From assembly GCA_009779835.1 (NCBI GenBank), contig WRBD01000008.1, forward strand, positions 17,151-81,150: 64,000 nt of DNA, in the 5' to 3' direction. The translations under genes and the position numbers were made by a program. The stretch's first letter is position 1, and every line of letters starts with the position of its first letter. A model generated the notes under the pieces. It searched no databases, had not been told where the DNA came from, and was given only the letters and a program-made list of their open reading frames with translations. Shown piece after piece: positions 46,502-57,022 of this stretch. The DNA comes from Defluviitaleaceae bacterium. GTDB lineage: Bacteria; Bacillota; Clostridia; Lachnospirales; WQUN01.

Positions 46502-49500
46502 ATGAATAAAAAAATTAAGAAGGTATTATGTGCGAACAGAGGCGAGATTGCCATTCGCGTTTTTAGGGCATGTAAGGATTTAGGGCTTAACACAGTTGCT
46601 ATTTACGCAAAAGAAGACCAGTATAATTTATTCCGCACGAAAGCGGACGCGTCCTATGTGATTGGCGAGAACCGCACACCGCTGGGCGCGTATCTTGACA
46701 TTGACGCGATTATCCGTCTTGCGAAGAAAAAAAATGTAGACGCGATTCATCCGGGTTACGGATTTCTTTCCGAGAACGCGAATTTTGCGCGTGCCTGCGA
46801 AGAAAACGGGATTATTTTTATCGGGCCGTCATCGAAAGTGCTTTTGCAAATGGGCGACAAACTTAACGCGAAAGAACTTGCGCAAAAAGTGAACGTCCCT
46901 ACAATTCCCGGAACAGAAAAACCCCTCGAGGGAATCGAAGAAGCCATACAAAAAGCAAACGAATACGGTTATCCCGTTATTTTGAAAGCGGCGGCGGGCG
47001 GCGGCGGCAAAGGAATGCGTAAAGTAACAAACGACGACGAACTGAAAACTGTTTTCCCGCTTGTGCAAAGCGAAGCATTGAAATCCTTCGGCAGCGGCGA
47101 TATTTTCATGGAGAAATTCCTTGTCGAGCCTAAGCATATAGAAATTCAGATTCTTGCGGACAAACACGGAAACATAGTGCATTTGTACGAACGTGATTGT
47201 TCACTCCAACGCAGATATCAGAAAGTAATTGAAATCGCGCCGTCGGTTTCTGTTAAAAAAGAAGTTCTTCAAAAAATCTATGACGACGCGGTGAAAATCT
47301 CCAAAGCCGTAGATTATGTAAGCGCGGGAACAGTTGAATTCCTTGTAGATAACACCGGCGCGCATTATTTCATCGAAATGAACCCGCGCATACAGGTAGA
47401 GCATACAATTACCGAATTTATCACGGGCGTTGACATTGTGCAGGCACAGATTCTTATAGCAGAAGGCGTAAAACTTTCCGACCCGCTAATTGATATTCCT
47501 TCGCAGGAATCAATACGTGTAAATGGTATCGCAATTCAAAGCCGCGTCACCACCGAAGACCCCGGCAATAATTTTTCACCCGATATCGGAAAAATTAACG
47601 TGTACCGTTCAAGCGGCGGGCATGGCGTGCGCCTTGACGCGGGCAACTGTTTTACAGGCGCGGAAATTTTGCCGTACTACGACAGCTTGCTTGTAAAAGT
47701 TTGTACATTCGGGCGGTCCTTTGATTCCGCAATACGCCGCGCCCGCCGCACTCTTGGCGAAATGTGTATTCAAGGAGTAAAAACAAACATTCAATTTTTG
47801 AACAATATCCTTGACCATCCGAAATTCCAAGCCGGCGAATGTAACACGACATTCATTGACGATACGCCGTCTCTTTACGAATTGCCGGCATCGCGCGACC
47901 GCGACACAAAAATTCTTTCATATATAAGCGACCTTGCCGTAAACGGAAATCAAACCGGCCCACGTACACTCGAACAGGCACCCGTGCCTGAAATTCGCTA
48001 CGAGGACGGCTTCACGGTAAAAGACGGCTTAAAGCAACTTCTTGACGATAAAGGCCCGGATGCGGTGAAAAAATTCTGCCTTGAGAGTAAAAGGTTATTG
48101 CTCTCCGACACAACCTTGCGCGACGGACATCAAAGTTTGCTTGCAACACGCGTTCGCACAAAAGACATGGCTGCAATCGCGGAATATATGTCGCACGTTA
48201 TGCACGATGCGTTCGCACTGGAAATGTGGGGCGGCGCGACTTTCGACGTGGCGTATCGTTTCCTTAATGAGTCTCCGTGGGAACGTCTTCGTATTCTGCG
48301 CGGAAAAGTGCCGAACATTCTGTTCCAAATGCTTCTTCGCGGCGCGAACGCGGTGGGCTACACAAGTTACCCCGATAACTTGATTCGTCAATTCATAAAA
48401 GAAGCCGCCGACGCGGGTATTGATGTTTTCCGCGTTTTCGACTCGCTAAACTGGATGCCGAACATGGAACTTTCCATCGAGGAAGTTCTCAAAAACAATA
48501 AAATCTGCGAGGGTTATATTTGCTACACCGGTGATATTTCCGACCCGTCGCGTGATAAATATAATTTGAATTACTATGTAAACATGGCGAAAGAACTGGA
48601 AAAACGCGGCGTTCATATTCTTGGAATAAAAGATATGTCGGGATTGTTGAAGCCATACGCGGCGGAAAAACTTGTGTCTACGCTGAAAAACGAAGTCGGC
48701 TTGCCTATTCATTTACACACGCACGACACCAGCGGAAACGGCGTTGCCACACTCCTAAAAGCGGCGGAAGCGGGCGTTGACATTGTAGACGTTGCGATTT
48801 CCTCGATGTCCTCGCTTACAAGCCAGCCGTCTATGAATGCAATCGTGACCGCGTTTGAGAGTCACGAACGCGACACGGGCATGGACGACACACTTCTTGT
48901 GCCAATTGCAGAATACTGGGAGCAGGCACGGAAATTCTACGCGCCTTATGAAGAAGGTCTTACCTCTCCCACAACGGATATTTATCGCTACGAAATGCCG
49001 GGCGGTCAGTACACCAATTTACGCGCACAAGTTGAAAGCGTTGGTCTTGGCGCGAACTGGAAAGACGTAAAAGAAAATTACAAAAAAGTTAACGATATGC
49101 TCGGCGATATCGTAAAAGTTACGCCGTCGTCCAAAATGGTTGGCGACTTCGCAATTTTCATGACGCAAAACAATCTCACTCCCGAAAACATCGTAGAAAA
49201 GGCGAAAAATCTTGCGTTCCCGGATTCCATTGTAAGTTATTTTTCGGGAATGATGGGGCAGCCGGAGGGCGGTTTCCCGAAAGATATACAAGAAATCGTT
49301 CTTAAAGGAAAACCCGCGATTACCTGCCGCCCCGGCGAACATCTTACACCTGTAAACTTTGAAGATGTCAAAAAAGAAATGGAAGATTTTTGCCCGGAAC
49401 CGACTATGCAAGATGTTGTTGCGTATTGCTTGTATCCCAAGGTGATTAAAGATTTTTACGCGCACCGCAAAGAAAATTCCGACCTCTCCATTTTGGATAC

Positions 49501-49945
49501 ACCTGTTTTCTTCAGCGGTTTGCGTCCCGGAGAATTCACCGAAGTTGAAATCGAAGAAGGCAAAACTTTGTTAATCCGTCTTGTTCTTATTGGCGAGCCG
49601 GACGAAGAAAATATGCGACGCGTTGTTTTTGATTTAAACGGAAGCCGCCGCGAAATTATCGTTGAGGACAAAACACTCAGCAAACCAACTGAAAAATTAC
49701 TAACACACGCCCATATTGCCAACCCCTCTGACCCCAAAGATATAGGCGCCAGCTTGCCCGGAATGGTAAGTAAAATTATGGTATCCCAAGGCACCGCTGT
49801 CAAAGAAAACGACGTAGTAGCTGTAATCGAAGCAATGAAAATGGAAACAACCATCGTAAGCAAATGCGCCGGCGTTGTCGGAAAAATTCTCGTAAAAGAA
49901 AATCAACCCGTTAAAGCCGGCGAACTTCTTATGAGAATAGAATAG
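46502..49945 (+). CDS. pyc: Pyruvate carboxylase
   Basis: This biotin enzyme carboxylates pyruvate to oxaloacetate with ATP and bicarbonate, replenishing the citric-acid-cycle pool. The start at ATG 46502 follows GAAAGGA; the in-frame TTG six bases earlier is unlikely. The 1147 residues match the single-chain four-domain form. Biotin carboxylase comes first (NRGEIAIRVFRA, glycine loop AAGGGGKGMRK, MNPRIQVEHTITE). The carboxyltransferase barrel follows (SDTTLRDGHQSLLATR, HLHTHDTSGN), and a C-terminal biotinyl domain has the modified Lys in EAMKMETT. A strong terminator follows. Confidence 0.97.
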   Translation: MNKKIKKVLCANRGEIAIRVFRACKDLGLNTVAIYAKEDQYNLFRTKADASYVIGENRTPLGAYLDIDAIIRLAKKKNVDAIHPGYGFLSENANFARACEENGIIFIGPSSKVLLQMGDKLNAKELAQKVNVPTIPGTEKPLEGIEEAIQKANEYGYPVILKAAAGGGGKGMRKVTNDDELKTVFPLVQSEALKSFGSGDIFMEKFLVEPKHIEIQILADKHGNIVHLYERDCSLQRRYQKVIEIAPSVSVKKEVLQKIYDDAVKISKAVDYVSAGTVEFLVDNTGAHYFIEMNPRIQVEHTITEFITGVDIVQAQILIAEGVKLSDPLIDIPSQESIRVNGIAIQSRVTTEDPGNNFSPDIGKINVYRSSGGHGVRLDAGNCFTGAEILPYYDSLLVKVCTFGRSFDSAIRRARRTLGEMCIQGVKTNIQFLNNILDHPKFQAGECNTTFIDDTPSLYELPASRDRDTKILSYISDLAVNGNQTGPRTLEQAPVPEIRYEDGFTVKDGLKQLLDDKGPDAVKKFCLESKRLLLSDTTLRDGHQSLLATRVRTKDMAAIAEYMSHVMHDAFALEMWGGATFDVAYRFLNESPWERLRILRGKVPNILFQMLLRGANAVGYTSYPDNLIRQFIKEAADAGIDVFRVFDSLNWMPNMELSIEEVLKNNKICEGYICYTGDISDPSRDKYNLNYYVNMAKELEKRGVHILGIKDMSGLLKPYAAEKLVSTLKNEVGLPIHLHTHDTSGNGVATLLKAAEAGVDIVDVAISSMSSLTSQPSMNAIVTAFESHERDTGMDDTLLVPIAEYWEQARKFYAPYEEGLTSPTTDIYRYEMPGGQYTNLRAQVESVGLGANWKDVKENYKKVNDMLGDIVKVTPSSKMVGDFAIFMTQNNLTPENIVEKAKNLAFPDSIVSYFSGMMGQPEGGFPKDIQEIVLKGKPAITCRPGEHLTPVNFEDVKKEMEDFCPEPTMQDVVAYCLYPKVIKDFYAHRKENSDLSILDTPVFFSGLRPGEFTEVEIEEGKTLLIRLVLIGEPDEENMRRVVFDLNGSRREIIVEDKTLSKPTEKLLTHAHIANPSDPKDIGASLPGMVSKIMVSQGTAVKENDVVAVIEAMKMETTIVSKCAGVVGKILVKENQPVKAGELLMRIE

Positions 49946-49950
49946 TATAG

Positions 49951-49988
49951 AAAAAGACCTCGGGAGCAGAATTCCCGAGGTCTTTTTT
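49951..49988. terminator. Intrinsic terminator after pyc, bidirectional
   Basis: A long stem AAAGACCTCGGGA / TCCCGAGGTCTTT, with a short loop, is flanked by A-runs and T-runs on both sides. It can end pyc on the plus strand and the glycosyltransferase gene, which stops at 49990, on the minus strand. Confidence 0.9.
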
Positions 49989-49989
49989 A

Positions 49990-51939
49990 TTATGCGCGTT
50001 TCATCTCTTCCGATACTTTCCCGACAATAAGCCTTATTATATCTCCTGCGTGTGGGTTTATTTTTAGTGCTGTGTGTAAATTGCGGACAAATCCTAATGT
50101 GTCGCCCGCGTCTCTGTGTTCGTAAGCTGTGCCGGCGTAGTAAAGAAAGCCGTCGCCGGCAGGCAAGGATGTTATTGATTTGTCGGAGTATACATCGGGT
50201 CTGTAAACCATTTTAAGATACTTGTGACCGTTGCACGCGGATGCTTCAAAGAATTCAATTCTGCGGTCATCAGAAGATGCTCTTTCGATATCAAATGCAG
50301 TGTTCGCTATTATATACATAAGTCTTGTTACTTTTATTGACTGTTTTTGCAAAACGGAAGTTTTGTTTCTTATGAAATTAAGAAAAGCATCGGCAGCATT
50401 GTCATTAGATTGAAATAAGGCAGACGCAATCATTGACATATCACTTACAAGCATGTTTTCGATAAAAACAGAAAAATCTTGATGCCATTTTAGGGCGTAA
50501 TATATAACGTCACCATAAAAATGAGTAAATTGCTTGTTCGACCTTATGAAATAGTTTAAATACGGCGCGTACAGTACACTTGCCCCGCTTATGCGCAATT
50601 TTTGAAGATACATATAGTCATCGGTTGAATTTACTAATATTGGGTCATCCACCAAAGAGTATGCTACAAGTTGCTTTATTTCGGGAGTGGTTATGTGTTT
50701 TTCTATGGTGGCAATTGCGTTATAATAACGTTCTGTATCTGCGCCTTGCTTTAATCCGTAAGCATACAGGCGAGATATGTCATGCCAACGATTTTTTTTA
50801 GCGCATTCAGATACAAAAAGTTCAAACATTTCAAGTTCTATTTTTTTTCTATTTTCTGTATAATCTATCCATGTAAAGGCCAATACAAACTGACTGTCTA
50901 ATGAGTATGCCAACACTACTGTCTTAGCATGTACTTCGCGGTTATTTAAAATTTCCCACGGCAAATTTACCCGATTGCTGATTAGCGTGTCCGGTTTTCC
51001 GTTTTTATTCCGTTCAAAATATTTTAGGGCTTCCTTTCCCGCTTTTTGTGCCTCTTTGTATTTTCCTAACAAAATAAGCGCGTTCGCATACCAATAGGAC
51101 ACTGCAACAACGCAAGGGTTCACTTGCTTATTATCTTTTAGGTATGCTCTTGCCGTACTTACTAAACTTTCATAATCTTGTGTGAAATTGTGATAACGCA
51201 CCATTTCGGTATGAAATATATGGTAAAAAGGATCGTCCGGGTTTTTAACCGTAATTCTTATTCCTATATCAAGGAATTTTTTATGGTTATCGTAGTCTTT
51301 TGCCATTGAATAGTCATTTGTAATGAGGAGAACAATAGCCGGGTCGTTAGGGTTTTCCGCATACATTTCCAATAAGGGTTTAATGTTTCTTTTATGTTTT
51401 TCTGCTATATTTTTTTGACCCTCAATGCCTTGATTATAATAGCCGTAATGGTCTGCGGTGCTTTCCAAATGCTTTTGCGGCAAATGATAAGGTATGTGCT
51501 CATGAATTTTACCTTTATATCTTGTGTTTTTTTCCATCTTAAATAAACGAACCGGACGGCAATGGGAAAAGACGGTATCGGAATGGATATTTCTTAACAC
51601 AAAGTTTGCACTCTTGTATTTTTTGTACTCTCTGCTGTTAAAAAACGATATTAAATCGGAAACATCTGTAAAAATTTCATCTGCGTCAACTTGCATATAC
51701 CACTCGCCCACGGCTTTGTTCAACGTGTGGTTTCTTGCCCATGCAAAATCTCCGCGCCATTCTGCTTCAAATACGTTAGATGTAAATTCCTTGGCAATTT
51801 CAACCGTGGCATCCGTTGAACCGGTATCAAATATAATTAACTCGCTATTCACAGCATTCAAAATAGGCGTTAAGCCTTCCAAGCATTTACTCAGATACTT
51901 TTCTTCGTTTTTTACAATCATCCCGATGGAGAGAATCAA
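49990..51939 (-). CDS. Family 2 glycosyltransferase fused to a TPR-like helical region
   Basis: The 649-residue protein opens with a GT-A fold: SIGMIVKNEEKYL, FDTGSTDAT with the nucleotide-binding Asp, and a metal-binding DADE in MQVDADEIF. From about residue 190 it is alpha-helical, with tetratricopeptide-like spacing (PDDPFYHIFHTEM, SYWYANALILLGKYKEAQKAG). This architecture is common in SPS-type glycosyltransferases that modify surface proteins or glycopeptides. No signal peptide or membrane segment is seen, so it probably works in the cytosol. It starts one base after the bacteriohemerythrin stop and may be translated from the same message. The acceptor is unknown. Confidence 0.85.
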   Translation of the reverse strand: MILSIGMIVKNEEKYLSKCLEGLTPILNAVNSELIIFDTGSTDATVEIAKEFTSNVFEAEWRGDFAWARNHTLNKAVGEWYMQVDADEIFTDVSDLISFFNSREYKKYKSANFVLRNIHSDTVFSHCRPVRLFKMEKNTRYKGKIHEHIPYHLPQKHLESTADHYGYYNQGIEGQKNIAEKHKRNIKPLLEMYAENPNDPAIVLLITNDYSMAKDYDNHKKFLDIGIRITVKNPDDPFYHIFHTEMVRYHNFTQDYESLVSTARAYLKDNKQVNPCVVAVSYWYANALILLGKYKEAQKAGKEALKYFERNKNGKPDTLISNRVNLPWEILNNREVHAKTVVLAYSLDSQFVLAFTWIDYTENRKKIELEMFELFVSECAKKNRWHDISRLYAYGLKQGADTERYYNAIATIEKHITTPEIKQLVAYSLVDDPILVNSTDDYMYLQKLRISGASVLYAPYLNYFIRSNKQFTHFYGDVIYYALKWHQDFSVFIENMLVSDMSMIASALFQSNDNAADAFLNFIRNKTSVLQKQSIKVTRLMYIIANTAFDIERASSDDRRIEFFEASACNGHKYLKMVYRPDVYSDKSITSLPAGDGFLYYAGTAYEHRDAGDTLGFVRNLHTALKINPHAGDIIRLIVGKVSEEMKRA

Positions 51940-51940
51940 T

Positions 51941-52378
51941 TTAGGTTGCCCCTTTTGCTTTACGATAATGCGCCGCGAGGTCTTTATCGCTGTCCATTAC
52001 ATGATTTAAGAGCCAACTTACAACTGTATCGTTGATTACTTTGCTTAGATGTATTGTATCGGGATGCATTTCGAGTTCGCCGAAAGCATAGCCGCCGTTG
52101 TCGAAATCTTCTTTTAATTTCACCGCAACCGCCATGAAATCCATATGCTCTTTTTTGTGAGAAACGGCATTCGGATAATCGGATTCCTCCATAAGTTTTT
52201 CTTCACGCGCAAAATGACTTACTACATATTCAGCCAAAAAATTAATTGCGGTTTCGTTTTTTTCCTTACTTCCTTTTATTGAGGATTCAAGAACATCTTC
52301 CACCAAGCTGAAAATTTGCTTGTGGTCGTTGTCCACAAGCTCGTTTCCCGTTAAAAATTCATCGTTCCATAGACTCAT
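51941..52378 (-). CDS. Bacteriohemerythrin
   Basis: The 145-residue four-helix protein has the full set of non-heme diiron ligands: H19, H55, E59, H74, H78, H126 and an Asp in HVMDSD. It binds oxygen reversibly and is used for oxygen sensing, storage or iron handling. In an obligate anaerobe it most likely lowers free oxygen or senses it. GGAGAG lies in the ten-base gap after clpX, so it is probably translated from the clp transcript. That placement is unusual and suggests a stress-linked role. Confidence 0.95.
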   Translation of the reverse strand: MSLWNDEFLTGNELVDNDHKQIFSLVEDVLESSIKGSKEKNETAINFLAEYVVSHFAREEKLMEESDYPNAVSHKKEHMDFMAVAVKLKEDFDNGGYAFGELEMHPDTIHLSKVINDTVVSWLLNHVMDSDKDLAAHYRKAKGAT

Positions 52379-52388
52379 GACAACTCTC

Positions 52389-53699
52389 CTACCCTACCGA
52401 CGCTCTGTTCCCTCCGCTTGGACGGCGGCGGCGTGGTTTTCTATAGATTGGCTGGCGGTTTTCGTTTGTTATGATTGTCGGGGGTTTGTTGGATTCAACG
52501 GTGTCGCGTGTGATTATGCAACGCTCGATTGTGGAATTGCTTGGGATATCGTACATAGTTTCGGTTAGCAGGTTTTCCACTATGGCGCGAAGACCGCGTG
52601 CGCCTGTTTCTCGCTCCAACGCTTTTCTTGCGATGGCGCGAAGAGCGTCTTCCTCAAATTCCAAATGAACGTGGTCAAGTTCGAGAAGATATTGATATTG
52701 CTTTGTGAGTGCGTTGCGCGGACGGCTTAAAATGGAAACAAGCGTATCCTCGTCAAGATTGTTTAACGTAACAACAACGGGAACACGCCCGATAAGCTCG
52801 GGAATAAGCCCGTAACGGTGAAGGTCACGCGGTTGAACATTTTGCAATATATCGTCTTCGATTTTTTCGGCTTTTGTTTTAACTTCCGCGCCGAAACCAA
52901 TTACTTTTTTATTCATGCGTTGCTCGATTATTTTTTCAAGCCCGGCGAAAGCACCGCCACAAATGAATAAAATATTTGTTGTGTCAATTTGAAGAAAATC
53001 CTGATGCGGATGCTTGCGCCCGCCCTGCGGCGGAACGGAAGCAACCGTGCCTTCAAGAATTTTTAATAAAGCCTGCTGAACACCTTCGCCGCTGACATCC
53101 CGTGTAATCGACGGATTATCGGAACGGCGGGAAATTTTATCAAGCTCGTCGATATAAATAATTCCGCGTTCGGCACGTTCGATATCAAAATCTGCCGCTT
53201 GAATCAATTTTAACAAAATATTTTCAACGTCTTCGCCGACATATCCGGCTTCGGTCAGGCTTGTGGCATCGGCAATTGCAATTGGAACCTGTAAATAACG
53301 CGCCAAAGTTTGCGCAAGATGCGTTTTTCCAACACCCGTTGGCCCTATTAAAAGCACATTGCTTTTTTGAACCTCGATGTCAGCTTCATCGCCAAGATGC
53401 TGCATTGCAATCCGCTTATAGTGATTGTAAACCGCAACTGAAAGCGTGACTTTAGCCCGCTCCTGCCCGATTACATATTCATCAAGAAATGCTTTTATTT
53501 CTTTGGGCTTCGGCAGTTGAAACGTCTCGTCAAAATCGGGCTGGTCGTCCATGCTTTCGTCTAAAATACCACAGCACATATCAACGCATTGGTCGCAAAT
53601 ATAAACATTCGCGCCAGCAATAATTTTATCTACTTGGTCTTGATGCTTGCCGCAAAACGAACATCTCGCGATGCTTCGCGTATCAAATTTTGAAGGCAT
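52389..53699 (-). CDS. clpX: ATP-dependent Clp protease ATP-binding subunit ClpX
   Basis: ClpX unfolds tagged proteins and feeds them to ClpP. The 436 residues start with the C4 zinc domain (CSFCGK and CDQCVDMC), then AAA+ motifs: Walker A GPTGVGKT, Walker [10 protein letters not shown], the pore loop GYVGED and the ClpP-contact loop in VIGFGAE. It follows clpP after a two-base gap and is the usual partner. Confidence 0.97.
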   Translation of the reverse strand: MPSKFDTRSIARCSFCGKHQDQVDKIIAGANVYICDQCVDMCCGILDESMDDQPDFDETFQLPKPKEIKAFLDEYVIGQERAKVTLSVAVYNHYKRIAMQHLGDEADIEVQKSNVLLIGPTGVGKTHLAQTLARYLQVPIAIADATSLTEAGYVGEDVENILLKLIQAADFDIERAERGIIYIDELDKISRRSDNPSITRDVSGEGVQQALLKILEGTVASVPPQGGRKHPHQDFLQIDTTNILFICGGAFAGLEKIIEQRMNKKVIGFGAEVKTKAEKIEDDILQNVQPRDLHRYGLIPELIGRVPVVVTLNNLDEDTLVSILSRPRNALTKQYQYLLELDHVHLEFEEDALRAIARKALERETGARGLRAIVENLLTETMYDIPSNSTIERCIITRDTVESNKPPTIITNENRQPIYRKPRRRRPSGGNRASVG

Positions 53700-53701
53700 C
53701 T

Positions 53702-54292
53702 TTAGGACTCCCTTCGGGTTATTATTTTGTCGATTAAACCGAATTCAAGAGCCTCTTCGGCAGTAAGGAAATTATCACGCTCGGAAGCGTTTGTGACTAC
53801 TTCAACGCTTTTTCCCGTGTTTTCTGCCAAAATCTGATTAAGTTTCTTTTTGGTTTGAATAATCCGTTCGGCGTGAATTTGGATGTCCGTTGCTTGTCCT
53901 CTTGCGCCGCCGGATGGTTGATGAATCATTACTTCCGCGTTCGGTAAAGCAAAACGCTTGCCCTTCGCGCCGCCCGCCAGTAAAAACGCGCCCATGCTTG
54001 CCGCCATTCCCACGCAAATTGTGGAAACATCGCATTTCACATGGTTCATTGTGTCATAAATTGCCATTCCCGCCGTGATTACCCCGCCCGGGCTGTTAAT
54101 GTACAGCGAAATATCTTTGTCCGGGTCTTCGGATTCAAGAAATAAAAGCTGCGCTACAATTAAACTCGCGCTAACGTCTGAAACTTCGTCACCGAGAAAA
54201 ATAATTCTGTCTTTCAGCAAGCGAGAATAAATATCATACGAGCGCTCTCCCCTGCTTGTTTGCTCGATTACGTACGGTACAAGATTTGCCAT
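53702..54292 (-). CDS. clpP: ATP-dependent Clp protease proteolytic subunit ClpP
   Basis: Started at ATG 54292 (GAGGGGG upstream), the product is 196 residues, the normal length; an in-frame upstream start would lie inside tig. Catalytic Ser is in [12 protein letters not shown], His in [12 protein letters not shown] and Asp in a following [16 protein letters not shown] segment (here SERDNF). Fourteen subunits form the degradation chamber. The start is separated from the tig stop by one base (TAAAATG), indicating coupling. Confidence 0.97.
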   Translation of the reverse strand: MANLVPYVIEQTSRGERSYDIYSRLLKDRIIFLGDEVSDVSASLIVAQLLFLESEDPDKDISLYINSPGGVITAGMAIYDTMNHVKCDVSTICVGMAASMGAFLLAGGAKGKRFALPNAEVMIHQPSGGARGQATDIQIHAERIIQTKKKLNQILAENTGKSVEVVTNASERDNFLTAEEALEFGLIDKIITRRES

Positions 54293-54293
54293 T

Positions 54294-55670
54294 TTAGAAA
54301 TCCCCCTCTTCTTCATCTTCTAATGTGGTTGGTTCTTCAAAAACTTCGTCGTCAGACGCAATTGCTTTTTCCATTATTAAATCCAATGCTTTCTCGCACA
54401 AAATAGAGCGCATTAATTCTTTTTTGCGAAGTGGCGGCATCTTTTCGATGATTTCTGCCAGTTCGTCGCCTTCTTTGTTTGTTGCTTCGCTTACGCGTTT
54501 TTCAAAATCTTCTTCGGGAACGGTTAAAGCTTCTTTCACCGCCACGGCTTCAAGCACCAGCATTCCCTGTATGTCTTTTTCGGCTTGTTTGCGCCACGAC
54601 GCTTTTAAAAATTCCTCGGATGTATTCGTAAAACGCATATAGCTTTCAATATCCATACCGCGCATTTGAATCGAGTGAGCGAAATCTTGGAACAAATCAT
54701 CAAGTCGACCGAGATACATTTCATCGGGAACATCCATCGTTGCCGCCCCGATAAGTTTTTTCAAAACATGATTACGCCTGTTAATGTCTAAACTTGATTC
54801 TTTTTTCTCTTTGATTTTTTTCGCAAGGTCTTCGCGGAATTCTTCCAGTGTGTCAAACTCCGAAACATCTTCTGCAAAATCGTCATCAATTTCAGGAAGC
54901 TCGTTGGCTTTTACGTCCAGCACTTCCACTTCAAATGTCGCCAATTTACCCGAAAACTCCGGAGAGTGGTAGTCGTCCGGGAATGTTACTTCGACATTAA
55001 TATCATCGCCCACGCTATGCCCCACAATTTGCTCCTCGAAACCGGGTATAAACTGCCCCGAACCAAGCGTTAAATCGTGGTCTTCGCCCGCGCCACCGTC
55101 AAATGCCTCGCCATCTATAAAGCCTTTGAAATTGATTGTAACAACGTCTTTTAATTCCGCAGGGCGGTTAACACTTATCAAACGCGCGTTTTTCTCCTGC
55201 TCGGCTTTCAACGCTTTTTCGATGTCTTCTTCAGTGGCTTCAATTTCACCTTTCGGATACGCAAGTCCTGTGTATTCTCCTATTTCAACCTCCGGGCGGA
55301 CGTGGACAATCGCCGTGAAAACTGCGCCGTCGGTTTCACTAAACTCGCCCGGCTCGATTTCGGGTTTGTACACCGGCTCGATTTCGTGTTTTTCCAATGC
55401 TTCTTCATATAAATCGGGCAAAATATAATTCATCGCGTCGTCGTGAAAAATTTCGCGCCCGTAAAGTTGTTCAATCATTTTGCGCGGGGCTTTGCCTTTG
55501 CGAAACCCGGGAATATTAAAATACTGCTTGTTGCGTGAATACACATGGTGCAAACCCTCGCGCAAACGCTCCGCGCTTACCGTCATGGTTAGTTTGATTT
55601 TTGTTCCTTCAAGTTTTTCCATCTCGCTTGCGATTAAGCCCGCTGTTTTGCTTTTTTTAGCCGATGCCAT
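54294..55670 (-). CDS. tig: Trigger factor
   Basis: This ribosome-bound chaperone and peptidyl-prolyl isomerase shields new chains at the exit tunnel. The best start is ATG 55670, nine bases after GGAGGG, giving 458 residues; the longer frame starts before the promoter. The ribosome-binding signature is [14 protein letters not shown]. The isomerase domain has [19 protein letters not shown], and a long helical C-terminal domain ends in an acidic tail. It leads the tig-clpP-clpX run, an order common in Firmicutes and Proteobacteria. Confidence 0.96.
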   Translation of the reverse strand: MASAKKSKTAGLIASEMEKLEGTKIKLTMTVSAERLREGLHHVYSRNKQYFNIPGFRKGKAPRKMIEQLYGREIFHDDAMNYILPDLYEEALEKHEIEPVYKPEIEPGEFSETDGAVFTAIVHVRPEVEIGEYTGLAYPKGEIEATEEDIEKALKAEQEKNARLISVNRPAELKDVVTINFKGFIDGEAFDGGAGEDHDLTLGSGQFIPGFEEQIVGHSVGDDINVEVTFPDDYHSPEFSGKLATFEVEVLDVKANELPEIDDDFAEDVSEFDTLEEFREDLAKKIKEKKESSLDINRRNHVLKKLIGAATMDVPDEMYLGRLDDLFQDFAHSIQMRGMDIESYMRFTNTSEEFLKASWRKQAEKDIQGMLVLEAVAVKEALTVPEEDFEKRVSEATNKEGDELAEIIEKMPPLRKKELMRSILCEKALDLIMEKAIASDDEVFEEPTTLEDEEEGDF

Positions 55671-55720
55671 ATTTCTGCACCCTCCGTATTCATTATCTAT
55701 TAATATTTTGCACAAAGATG

Positions 55721-55748
55721 AGTATAACACAGAGATTTCAAGTTGCAA
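55721..55748 (-). promoter_or_regulatory. Promoter of tig-clpP-clpX
   Basis: On the minus strand, TTGCAA (55748-55743), a 16-base spacer and TATACT (55726-55721) lie about 50 bases before the tig ATG. The palindromic repeats at 55748-55773 abut the upstream side of the -35 element. Confidence 0.65.
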
Positions 55749-55773
55749 AGAATAATTCTAAGAATAATTCTTA
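55748..55773. promoter_or_regulatory. Palindromic operator-like repeats beside the tig promoter
   Basis: The 12-mer AAGAATAATTCT occurs twice in direct tandem (55748-55759 and 55760-55771). The second copy lies within the 15-bp palindrome TAAGAA-TAA-TTCTTA (55759-55773). The same palindrome with centre CCG sits at the EAL/HDOD promoter (61225-61239). It overlaps the stop of the U32 gene by three bases. It could be a regulator site or a weak hairpin ending the U32 message. Confidence 0.45.
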
Positions 55774-56988
55774 GAAATATGACACTCTAATCATGTCATA
55801 CTTGGAAACAGGTTCATTTATTTGCAAAAAAATTTTTTGTTTGGGATGTGGGGCAGAAATTATTTCCGTACCATTCTCATCGTACATTTTTTCAACGGTC
55901 TGAATAAAATTGGAAGCCTTCGCTCGTAATATTTCTATTTTATCGCCTGTTTGAAATTTATTGCGCTGTTCAATTAAACAAAATCCCGTGTTTTTGTCGT
56001 AACTTTCTATCATCGCCAAAAAATTCTGTGTAGTTATTTGATTTTCACCGGTGTAGTCGTGGTCGAAGCCTTGAATTTTTCCGAAGAAAAATCCCTTTGT
56101 GTAACCTCTGTTTCCAATTTTCTCTAATTCATTCCGGTAATAGGGAATTTTATTTTTATAAAGAGCCGCGTTTTCATAAAAATCGTCGATTGCTTCGCGA
56201 TAAATTTTTGTAACCGCCCCTACATAGTATTCCGTTTTCATTCGTCCCTCGATTTTTAAACTACTCACACCCGCGCCGATTAAATCATCAATATGTTCTA
56301 CCATGCACAAATCTTTTGAATTAAAAATATAAGTGCCGCGTTCGTTTTCAAAAACAGGAAAAGCTTCGCCCGTTTTTTCTTCAACAAGTTCGTAATTAAA
56401 TCTGCACGGCTGACTGCATTCGCCGCGGTTTGCGTCACGCTCATTCAAAAAATTGCTAATCAAACACCGCCCCGAATACGCCATACACATCGCGCCGTGA
56501 ACAAATGCTTCAATTTCCACGCCGCTTACCTTTTCACGAATCTCACGAATCTCGCCAAGCGAAAGCTCCCGCGCCGCAACAACACGCCGTGCTCCCAAAT
56601 CACGCCAAAACGCCGCCGACGCATAATTTGTAACATTCGCCTGCGTTGAAATATGTATCTCCAATTGCGGCGCAACTTTTTTAGCCAACACAAAAACTCC
56701 GGGGTCTGAAACCAATATCGCGTCCGCACCAATTTTATTCAGCCATATCAAATACTCTTCCATCCCAAAAAAATCACCATTATGCGCACAAATATTCACC
56801 GCAACATAAATCTTTTTGCGAATTGAATGCGCATACTCAACCCCGGCTTCCATCTCATCTGCTGAAAAATTCCTCGCCTTAGCGCGCATACTCATAACCT
56901 TCCCGCCAACATATACCGCGTCCGCACCATACTCAAACGCAACCTTCAATCGCTCCAAATCCCCCGCCGGTGACAAAAGTTCAATCAT
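55771..56988 (-). CDS. U32-family protein, TrhP-like tRNA hydroxylation factor
   Basis: The 405-residue protein has the U32 family opening LLSPAGDLERLKVAFEYGADAVYVGG and the U32 cysteine region from FVHGAMCMAYSGRCLISNFL to GECSQPCRF. Members of this length (TrhP; B. subtilis YrrN/YrrO type) are needed to hydroxylate U34 of tRNAs using prephenate, and the conserved cysteines probably hold an Fe-S cluster. The older label is peptidase U32 (collagenase-like). GAGGGGG precedes the ATG. A 47-residue Cys-rich ORF sits 34 bases upstream on the same strand. Confidence 0.88.
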   Translation of the reverse strand: MIELLSPAGDLERLKVAFEYGADAVYVGGKVMSMRAKARNFSADEMEAGVEYAHSIRKKIYVAVNICAHNGDFFGMEEYLIWLNKIGADAILVSDPGVFVLAKKVAPQLEIHISTQANVTNYASAAFWRDLGARRVVAARELSLGEIREIREKVSGVEIEAFVHGAMCMAYSGRCLISNFLNERDANRGECSQPCRFNYELVEEKTGEAFPVFENERGTYIFNSKDLCMVEHIDDLIGAGVSSLKIEGRMKTEYYVGAVTKIYREAIDDFYENAALYKNKIPYYRNELEKIGNRGYTKGFFFGKIQGFDHDYTGENQITTQNFLAMIESYDKNTGFCLIEQRNKFQTGDKIEILRAKASNFIQTVEKMYDENGTEIISAPHPKQKIFLQINEPVSKYDMIRVSYF

Positions 56989-57022
56989 CTAAAATCCCCC
57001 TCAAAGTCCTTATTGTAAATCT

